A stretch of DNA of 64,000 nt from Chelatococcus sp. YT9 (GTDB lineage: Bacteria > Pseudomonadota > Alphaproteobacteria > Rhizobiales > Beijerinckiaceae): assembly GCF_018398315.1 (NCBI RefSeq), contig NZ_JAHBRW010000001.1, forward strand, positions 4,162,501 to 4,226,500, given 5' to 3'. Shown in pieces: positions 31,580 through 37,943 of the stretch. A model generated the notes under the pieces. It was not told where the DNA came from. It searched no databases and worked only from the letters and a program-made list of their open reading frames with translations. A program made the position numbers and the translations under genes. The first letter of the stretch is position 1. Each line of letters opens with the position of its first letter.

Positions 31580-33382
31580 TCAATCGCCGATAGCAACGCC
31601 CTCCCGCCGGCTATCGGCCCCGCCCAGAAAACCGGACGGCGTCAGGACGATCGCCTGGGTGCCTGAGGTCATCTGCATGACGGAGACCTGATGGCCGAGC
31701 GCCTCGAGGGGAGCCTTCCAGGCCTCCGCTTCCGTCCCCGCCTCCAGCTCCGTCGGCCCATTGCGGCTTCCAACATTCGGCCAATCCACTGCGACCTGCG
31801 GATCGAGCTTCCAGTCGAGAATGGCGACGAGCGTCTTCGCGACAAAATTGATGATCTGGCTCCCGCCGGGGGATCCAGTGACCACGTAGAGCCGATCGAA
31901 CGCATCAAAGACGATGGTCGGCGCCATTGAGCTGCGCGGCCGCTTGCCGGGTTCGACTCTGTTGGCGACCGGCTTGCCTCCTTCGTTCGGCGCAAAGTTG
32001 AAATCGGTGAGCTCGTTGTTCAGGAGGAACCCGCTCGCCGTCATGATACGCGCGCCGAAACCGCTCTCGATCGTCGTCGTCATCGACACGGCATTGCCGT
32101 TACCATCGACAATCGAAATATGGCTGGTGCCGTTCTCTATACCCTCGGAGGGCGCGAACAATTGCGATCGGCGGGCAAAGGGCGGTTCGCCCGCGGTGGC
32201 GCGGCCGATGGACCGGTCTGGCCGCATCAGTGCTCCACGACCCCGCAGATAGTCCGCATCGATGAGCCCCCGCACCGGCACAGACAGAAAATCCGGATCC
32301 CCGAGATACTGAGCCCGATCGGCATAGGCCAGGCGTCCCGCTTCGGCGATCCAATGAACAGCCTCCGCGCCCTGCCCCATACGAGGAAGATTCTGCTTCT
32401 CAAGCATCGCCAGCATCTGCGCGATCGCAATGCCGCCGGAGCTGGGCGGCCCCATGCCGCAGACTGTGTAGACCCGATAGGGGTGGCATATCGCCGGGCG
32501 CTCGGCGACCGCATAAGCCTTCAGATCCGCCAGTGTCATCCCGCCTGGGTTTTTCGGGTGGCCGGCAACGCTGGCAACGATGTCCTCCGCGATGGGCCCA
32601 TTATAGAAAGCATCCATGCCATCCCGCGCCAGCATTCGCAGAGTCCCGGCCAAAGCCGGGCTCTTCAACAGGGTCCCCACCGCTTTCGGCTGACCATCCT
32701 CGCCATAGAAATAGGCGCTTGCGCGCGCATCCGCCCGCAGCGCCTGCTCCTGGCCAAGAAGCCCGTTCAGCCGCGGCGAAATCGCGAAGCCCTCTTCCGC
32801 CAACCGGATCGCCGGCTCGAACAAGCGCGCCCATGGCAACCTTCCCCAGCGCTTGTGGGCTGCCTCGAGCAGGCGCGGCGTGCCTGGAATACCCACGGAG
32901 CGTCCGCCAACGACGGCCTCCATAAAGGGCATCGGCTTGCCATCCCTTGTCAGGAAAAGGTCCGGCGTCGCGGCTGCGGGCGCGGTCTCACGCCCGTCGA
33001 GGGTCACAAGCGCACGCTTTGCCGCGTCCCAATGGAGCATGAAGGCACCGCCGCCGAGGCCGGAACTCTGCGGCTCTACGAGATTGAGGACGAGCTGCAC
33101 CGCAATGGCGGCGTCCACTGCGCTGCCGCCCGCGCGCAAAATCTCGCGCCCGGCCTCGGCAGCCAGCGGATTGGCGGCGGCGACCATGAACTGGCGCGCC
33201 TCACCAAGAACACGGCTCGCGTGCTTGGTCGCGCCTTCCGGCGCGGGCGCGAGAGCCTGTGCCTCGACCGGGGATGATCCCATTGTCGCTGCCAGGGACA
33301 TTCCAAGCACTGCTGCGCTGCACGCCCGGAAGAAAGACGCGTGCCAAGAGAAAAACGCGTGCCAAGAGGAAAACTGGCTCAT
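31580..33382 (-). CDS. ggt: Gamma-glutamyltransferase
   Basis: This 600-residue periplasmic enzyme hydrolyses glutathione and transfers its gamma-glutamyl group. A long, atypical N-terminal signal (FFRACSAAVLGMSLAATM, ending SPVEAQA) precedes the large subunit. Autocleavage should occur before Thr419 in ENGTSHISIVDGNGNAV, giving the small subunit. Other signatures are SGLGGGAFMLHWD, GRETAPAAATPDLF, GPPSSGGIAIAQML, the Gly pair in TGSPGGSQIINFV and RPRSSMAPTIVFD. The ATG at 33382 has AGGGG eight bases upstream. Immediately after the start there is a six-residue tandem repeat encoded by an 18-base DNA repeat. Confidence 0.93.
   Translation of the reverse strand: MSQFSSWHAFFSWHASFFRACSAAVLGMSLAATMGSSPVEAQALAPAPEGATKHASRVLGEARQFMVAAANPLAAEAGREILRAGGSAVDAAIAVQLVLNLVEPQSSGLGGGAFMLHWDAAKRALVTLDGRETAPAAATPDLFLTRDGKPMPFMEAVVGGRSVGIPGTPRLLEAAHKRWGRLPWARLFEPAIRLAEEGFAISPRLNGLLGQEQALRADARASAYFYGEDGQPKAVGTLLKSPALAGTLRMLARDGMDAFYNGPIAEDIVASVAGHPKNPGGMTLADLKAYAVAERPAICHPYRVYTVCGMGPPSSGGIAIAQMLAMLEKQNLPRMGQGAEAVHWIAEAGRLAYADRAQYLGDPDFLSVPVRGLIDADYLRGRGALMRPDRSIGRATAGEPPFARRSQLFAPSEGIENGTSHISIVDGNGNAVSMTTTIESGFGARIMTASGFLLNNELTDFNFAPNEGGKPVANRVEPGKRPRSSMAPTIVFDAFDRLYVVTGSPGGSQIINFVAKTLVAILDWKLDPQVAVDWPNVGSRNGPTELEAGTEAEAWKAPLEALGHQVSVMQMTSGTQAIVLTPSGFLGGADSRREGVAIGD
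33337..33368. repeat. 18-base tandem duplication inside the ggt signal sequence
   Basis: ACGCGTGCCAAGAG occurs at 33337-33350 and again at 33355-33368, an 18-base period followed by A-rich spacers. It encodes the repeated SWHAFF / SWHASF at the N-terminus of Ggt and looks like a slippage product. Confidence 0.85.
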
Positions 33383-33673
33383 TGTCGAGGCCCCTGTGCC
33401 ATCAAGCGAACGGCATTATGGCCCGAGGAAAGGCGACTGCAAATTCTCCTCAACTCTCGCCTTTTCCTCAGTGGCGGAAGCCGGATCATCTGGAAGGCGT
33501 CGGTACGCCCCCTGCCTGCGGTGCCAAGCCTAGCATCCCCCCTGGAAGCGTAACTGTTCATTATCATGATGTGTTGGGAGCTGCGGCTTGTGGCGCGAGG
33601 ACCGAACCGCAACTCTCCTCCGCATTTCTGGCGCCCATCTCCGACTTCAGACGTGGCGAAGATCAGATCGGGA

Positions 33674-33775
33674 TCAGGCGGGCAGGCCCAAGGCGCTTGC
33701 CCAGACGCCGATCATGCTGACGAAAAGACCGAGAGAGGCGAGTTCGATCACGCGACCGAAGAACCATTGAACCAT
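33674..33775 (-). CDS. 33-residue single-span membrane protein behind LexA-like boxes (SidA-like candidate)
   Basis: ATG at 33775 to TGA at 33676-33674 encodes a 33-residue protein. It starts MVQWFFGRVIELASLGLF and continues VSMIGVWASALGLPA. It has a short amphipathic start with one Arg and one Glu, then a single hydrophobic span. The ribosome binding site is strong: AGGAG seven bases before the ATG. Just upstream are two tandem boxes of the GAAC-N7-GAAC type, the LexA operator of alphaproteobacteria, and a third lies about 60 bases further. In Caulobacter, SidA is an SOS-induced membrane protein of 29 residues that blocks division through FtsW/FtsN. Size, topology and operators match that plan; sequence homology has not been tested. 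The gene is too short for routine ORF calling. Confidence 0.65.
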   Translation of the reverse strand: MVQWFFGRVIELASLGLFVSMIGVWASALGLPA

Positions 33776-33791
33776 CGTCCTGCTCCTCTAT

Positions 33792-33827
33792 GTTTTCTGT
33801 TTGTTCTCAATAATTCACTGTTTGTTC
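33792..33827 (-). promoter_or_regulatory. Tandem LexA-like operators
   Basis: On the reverse strand the sequence reads GAAC-aaacagt-GAAT, six bases, then GAAC-aaacaga-AAAC. Each is one base from GAAC-N7-GAAC, and the two copies are 21 bp apart, two helical turns. The first ten bases of the two copies are identical. They end 17 bases before the ATG at 33775. Confidence 0.65.
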
Positions 33828-33886
33828 CTTCGCAATCCAAAGGGGCGCTTATGGATAATGGGGAATGAATCGCCCAATTCGCACAT

Positions 33887-33901
33887 GTTTACTTTTTGTT
33901 C
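33887..33901 (-). promoter_or_regulatory. Third LexA-like operator
   Basis: On the reverse strand this reads GAAC-aaaaagt-AAAC, one mismatch from GAAC-N7-GAAC. Its A-rich spacer matches that of the tandem boxes 60 bases downstream. Confidence 0.45.
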
Positions 33902-34243
33902 CGACCTGGCCACAGCCTCCGCCCGCGATCGCTCGTGCGCTGAGCGAACTCATGGCGAGCCCCGCCGACGACTGTCCGAAACCGCAGGCTTAATAAAAGG
34001 TAAATTGCCGGCTAAACGAAAAGCGTTTGGGCCTCGGGGCACCGGTGTCCCGACGTCCGCCGTCACCGTCCGCTCTCGGGAAAATGCCCGTCTTCTCAAG
34101 TTCTTGCTACGGCAACACATAGCCGACGTGAAAGTACGGCATAGAGGTGCCTTGGCGTTCGTGCGCAGAGAAATCAGTTAACCGGCTAATTGTTGGCACA
34201 CAGGCTTGAACTTCGGATACCGCCTGCCATTTAGCTGCGGTCG
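33902..34243. other. Intergenic region, no gene seen
   Basis: Open frames here lack ribosome binding sites and known motifs. No RNA gene or conserved element was recognised. Confidence 0.4.
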
Positions 34244-34270
34244 ACCGTCGCTGGCGATGCCAGCGACGGT
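34244..34270. terminator. Perfect 12-bp hairpin downstream of the lytic transglycosylase gene
   Basis: ACCGTCGCTGGC and GCCAGCGACGGT pair fully around the three bases GAT. It lies 31 bases past the stop of the reverse-strand gene. No T-run follows, so it may stabilise a 3' end or need a factor to terminate. Confidence 0.5.
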
Positions 34271-34301
34271 GCACGCAAATCATTGCTTTGTCGCTTCTGC
34301 C

Positions 34302-35477
34302 CTATCTGCCGCCAAGCGCGCGGTAGATTTTGCTCCCGGCCCGACCTGTCGGCGGCATGCCTAGCGCCTGCTCGGCCGCGGCAATCGCCGCGCGGGACTG
34401 GGCGCCGATCTTGCCGTCTGGCTCTCCGACATCATAACCGCGCGCGGCCAGGAGCTTCTGCAACTGGAGACGCTGCGCCCGCGACAACCCCGGATCATCG
34501 GTCGGCCAAGGCGTCCGCAACGCGGGATAGCCGGCCATCCGATCGGCGAGATGCGAGATCGCGAGGGCGTAGGATTCCGCCTGGTTGTAGGCATAGATGG
34601 CGTTGAAATTTGGATAGACGAGGAAGCCTGGCCCGTTGGGGCCGGCCGGCAGCAGGAGCCCCGCCTCCCCCCCGCCCGATAGTGGACGGCCATCGGCCCG
34701 CGTCACTCCGCGACCGGACCACGTGGCGAGCGAAGCGCGATTGTTGCGGCCGGTCGGTCCCTTGTAACCCGACGGCACCGCCACCTCGATCATCCACGGC
34801 TGACCGGTGCGCCAGCCAGCCCGTTTGAGGTAATTAGCCGTCGAACCCAGCGCGTCCGGAACCGACTTCACCAGGTCGCGCCGGCCGTCCCCATCGAAAT
34901 CCACCGCCAGCCGCTGATACGTGGTCGGAATGAACTGGGTCTGGCCGAAGGCCCCCGCCCAGGAGCCATAAAGCTCATCGAGCGTGAGATCCCCCTGGTC
35001 CACGAGCTTCAGCGCCGCCATGAGCTCGCCCCGCCAGAAGGCCTGCCGCCGCCCACCTTCGCACACGAGCGTCGCGAGCGCATGCGGAAGGAAGTTGTCG
35101 CCGGCCTCCGTCCCGAAATTGGTTTCGACGCCCCAGACCGCGGCAATGACGTGGCGATCAACCCCGAAGCGCTGTTCGGCGGCACGCAAGACGCGATCAT
35201 ATTTACGCATCATTGCCTGGCCATCCCGCACACGCTCCTCATCGACGAGGAAGCCTATGTAATCCCAGATCGGGGTCTTGAACTCCGGCTGGACCTTGGA
35301 AAGCCGCAGGACCTTGTCGTCGGGCTGGTTGATCGCCAACGCTTGGGAGATGACATTCTGGCTGATGCCGGAGCGCGCCGCATCAGCCCGGAGCTGGCTG
35401 ATGCATTGCGTGAAATTCGCCGCCGCAGCGCCCGTTCCCATCATCCAGGCTGTCGCGATCAGGACCATGTGCCGCAT
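34302..35477 (-). CDS. Lytic murein transglycosylase (MltB family) with C-terminal peptidoglycan-binding domain
   Basis: This 391-residue enzyme cleaves the glycan strand of peptidoglycan to 1,6-anhydro ends. It has a signal peptide (HMVLIATAWMMGTGAAAA). The SLT_2 catalytic domain has its Glu118 in AVWGVETNFGTEAGDN, followed by SWAGAFGQTQFIPTTYQ and AVDFDGDGRRDL. A C-terminal PG_binding_1 domain starts at LSRAQRLQLQKLLAARGY and includes EPDGKIGAQSRAAI. Periplasmic location is expected; there is no lipobox. The ATG at 35477 has AGGA five bases upstream. Another ATG at 35492 would add five residues. Confidence 0.92.
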   Translation of the reverse strand: MRHMVLIATAWMMGTGAAAANFTQCISQLRADAARSGISQNVISQALAINQPDDKVLRLSKVQPEFKTPIWDYIGFLVDEERVRDGQAMMRKYDRVLRAAEQRFGVDRHVIAAVWGVETNFGTEAGDNFLPHALATLVCEGGRRQAFWRGELMAALKLVDQGDLTLDELYGSWAGAFGQTQFIPTTYQRLAVDFDGDGRRDLVKSVPDALGSTANYLKRAGWRTGQPWMIEVAVPSGYKGPTGRNNRASLATWSGRGVTRADGRPLSGGGEAGLLLPAGPNGPGFLVYPNFNAIYAYNQAESYALAISHLADRMAGYPALRTPWPTDDPGLSRAQRLQLQKLLAARGYDVGEPDGKIGAQSRAAIAAAEQALGMPPTGRAGSKIYRALGGR

Positions 35478-35778
35478 ATAAATCCTACCCATGCTATCGA
35501 GGGTTCACCATGACTTGGATCAGGCTATCATGGTTAATCCTTTTAAAATGTTACCACCGCCCGTAGTTGCGTAAGCGGACCTGATGCAAGATCCGGATTA
35601 AGGGTCTGGTCGACCACAACTCCCTGCAACCGGGAAGGTTGCTCCACCATCATCGATTGCCAGCACAGGCGCGCGCGATGCGCGAGGATGGCGGCGAGGC
35701 CAGATACTGCAACGGGCCGGCGCCTCCCTTCCACCTCCGGCTTGACACCCTCGGTGGCTTTTCCCATAGAGTGCTCTT
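35478..35778. other. Intergenic region before the TPP riboswitch, no gene seen
   Basis: This stretch of about 300 bases separates the divergent transglycosylase gene and the thiamine transport operon. No plausible coding frame was found. It should contain the promoter of the riboswitch transcript. Confidence 0.4.
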
Positions 35779-35866
35779 ATTCCGAGGGGCGTGCCGTACG
35801 GCACTGAGATAGCGATGAGCTGGACCCTTGAACCTGATCCGGGTGATGCCGGCGTAGGAACGGAAT
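35779..35866 (+). promoter_or_regulatory. TPP riboswitch (THI element)
   Basis: The outer stem pairs ATTCCG (35779-35784) with CGGAAT (35861-35866). The core contains GAGGGGCGTGCC, CACTGAGAT, ACCCTTGAACCTGAT, CCGGGTGATGCCGG and CGTAGGAA, which match the conserved TPP-binding segments. It binds thiamine pyrophosphate and should switch off the two transport genes that start 143 bases later. No clear U-tract terminator was seen, so control by hiding the ribosome binding site is more likely. Confidence 0.95.
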
Positions 35867-36009
35867 TGGGGACTTCCCGACACCCCTCTCTCCTCTTCGC
35901 ATCGCCCTGGTCCTGGCCATTCGCTAAGGTTCACGCCATGCGTCTTGCAAGACCACATCGAGCCGCCGTCGAGCTACCCCACTTTAGCTTGTCCTGAAGG
36001 CAGGGCCGC

Positions 36010-36753
36010 ATGCGCGTCACCATGGCCGCTCTTCGGATCACTGCAACGCTTCTCTTGGCTTGGCAGGCGCTGATCTGGATCGGCCGCCCCCCGGCCTATA
36101 TCGTGCCGCCGCCGCTGGACGTGGCGGCCGTCTTCCTGCGCCAGCCCTCCTTCCTGCTGGCGAACAGCCTCATCACGCTTTCGGAGATCATGGCCGGATT
36201 CGCGCTGGGCGCCGTTCTTGGCATGGGCACCGCCATTGCCATTGCCGCCCTACCCCGCTTCGGCCGGCTGGTGTGGCCGCTGATGCTGGTACTGCAGGCT
36301 TTCCCCGTCTTCGTGCTTGCTCCGGTCCTGGTGCTGTGGTTCGGCTTCGGGCTCGCTTCCAAAGTGGTGATGACGACGATCATCATCTTCTTTCCCGTAG
36401 CTTCGGCTTTTGCCGATGGCCTCCGGCGCACCGATCCCGACCTGCTCGATGCCACAGCCCTGACCACCGCCACCCATTGGCAGACGCTCATTCATGTGCG
36501 CCTGCCTCTGGCACTGCCTTTCCTTGCGTCGGGCCTGAAGGTCGCCGCACCGCTCGCACCGCTTGGCGCAGTCGTTGGCGAATGGGTTGGTGCTTCAGCG
36601 GGCCTTGGCTTCGTCATGGTACAGGCCAACGCCCGCATGCAGACCGAGACGATGTTTGCCGCGATGCTCATCCTGGCTGCGGTGACGCTCGCGCTGCGCG
36701 CCATCGTCGATCACCTCACCCCCTATCTCACCCCTTGGACGCAGAACACCTGA
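36010..36753 (+). CDS. thiX: ABC transporter permease for a thiamine precursor
   Basis: This 247-residue inner-membrane permease has six or so hydrophobic spans. Its cytoplasmic EAA loop is visible as ALTTATHWQTLIHVRLPLAL. It belongs to the SsuC/TauC/ThiX group. The gene follows a TPP riboswitch and precedes a ThiY-like binding protein, so the likely cargo is a thiamine pyrimidine such as HMP or formylaminopyrimidine. ATG at 36010 has AAGGCAGGG upstream; ATG at 36022 is an alternative start. No ATPase gene (ThiZ) is adjacent on either side. Confidence 0.85.
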   Translation: MRVTMAALRITATLLLAWQALIWIGRPPAYIVPPPLDVAAVFLRQPSFLLANSLITLSEIMAGFALGAVLGMGTAIAIAALPRFGRLVWPLMLVLQAFPVFVLAPVLVLWFGFGLASKVVMTTIIIFFPVASAFADGLRRTDPDLLDATALTTATHWQTLIHVRLPLALPFLASGLKVAAPLAPLGAVVGEWVGASAGLGFVMVQANARMQTETMFAAMLILAAVTLALRAIVDHLTPYLTPWTQNT

Positions 36754-36778
36754 ACCGAGCCGCGCAGAGGAACCCACG

Positions 36779-37741
36779 ATGATCCGCAGAACCCTCCTTG
36801 CAATAGCCGTCGGCCTCGCAACGACCGCAGGCGCCCTCGCGCAGGCGACGCCTCAGCCTCCACCTTCCGAGAAGGTGAAGGTTCTGCTTGAATGGTTCGT
36901 CAATCCGGACCACGCGCCGATGGTTGTGGCCAAAGAGCTTGGTCTTTTCACCAAGGCAGGTCTCGAGGTCGAGCTGCTGCCGCCGTCGGATCCGTCGATC
37001 GTGCCGCGCGCTGTCGCGTCCGGCCAGGCCGACATCGGCGTTCACTACCAGCCAAGCCTTTATCTCGACCACGCGGCGGGCATTCCCCTCGTGCGCTTCG
37101 GCACCCTTGTGGAAACGCCGCTCAACACCGTGACGGTGCTGGCGAATGGCCCGATCAAGTCATTGGCGGATCTCAAGGGCAAGAAGGTCGGCTTCTCCGT
37201 CTCGGGCTTCGAGGATGCCCTTCTGCAACGCATGCTGGCCTCGGCCGGCGTCGACAGGGCCGATGTCGAACTCGTCAATGTCAATTTTGCGTTGTCGCCC
37301 TCGCTGATCAGCGGTCAGGTCGACGCCACGATCGGCGGCTTTCGCAATTTCGAGCTCACGCAGATGCGCCTCAAGGGGCATGAAGGGCGCGCCTTCCTGC
37401 CGGAGGACAGCGGTGTGCCGGCTTATGACGAACTGATCTTCGTGACGCGGCCCGATCTCCTCAAGGACAGCCGCCTGACGCGTTTCCTCGACGCGGTGGA
37501 ACAAGGTGCGATTTATCTCACCAACCATCCGGAGGAAGGCTGGAGACTGTTCACGAAGGCCTACCCAGATCTCGACGATGCCCTGAACCGACAGGCCTGG
37601 ATCGACACATTGCCTCGCTTCGCCAAGCGCCCGTCGGCGCTCGACCGGCGCCGTTACGAACGCTTCGGTCAGTTCATGCTAGAGGCCGGTCTGATCAAGG
37701 CTGCGCCTCGCGTCGACGACATCGCTGTCGCGTTGCAGTAG
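36779..37741 (+). CDS. thiY: ThiY/NMT1-family periplasmic binding protein for a thiamine pyrimidine precursor
   Basis: The protein has 320 residues with a signal peptide (TLLAIAVGLATTAGALAQA). The hallmark LLEWFVNPDHAPMVVAKE of ThiY proteins follows, then GLFTKAGLEVELLPPSDPS, GVHYQPSLYLDHAAGIPLV and the second-lobe motif GKKVGFSVSGFEDALL. ThiY binds formylaminopyrimidine in Bacillus; related NMT1 proteins make HMP in fungi, but this exported form should be a transporter subunit. It lies 25 bases after thiX in the same riboswitch-controlled transcript. Confidence 0.9.
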   Translation: MIRRTLLAIAVGLATTAGALAQATPQPPPSEKVKVLLEWFVNPDHAPMVVAKELGLFTKAGLEVELLPPSDPSIVPRAVASGQADIGVHYQPSLYLDHAAGIPLVRFGTLVETPLNTVTVLANGPIKSLADLKGKKVGFSVSGFEDALLQRMLASAGVDRADVELVNVNFALSPSLISGQVDATIGGFRNFELTQMRLKGHEGRAFLPEDSGVPAYDELIFVTRPDLLKDSRLTRFLDAVEQGAIYLTNHPEEGWRLFTKAYPDLDDALNRQAWIDTLPRFAKRPSALDRRRYERFGQFMLEAGLIKAAPRVDDIAVALQ

Positions 37742-37943
37742 CAGGCACGAGTATCCATGCGGGGAACGCGGCATCAGGGCAGCGGGAGGCCGCGCTGTTT
37801 CTTCCAAGGAGAGCAACTCCTATCACCTTGCGATAAAGGGAGCTTCTCTCCGTGGCCGCTCAAAGCGACGGTGTAAATCGCAGGTCGTATCGCTTGAGAT
37901 CTGCTGCGAGACGGGCTTGTGCTGCTCCAGACAGGACTCGGGA

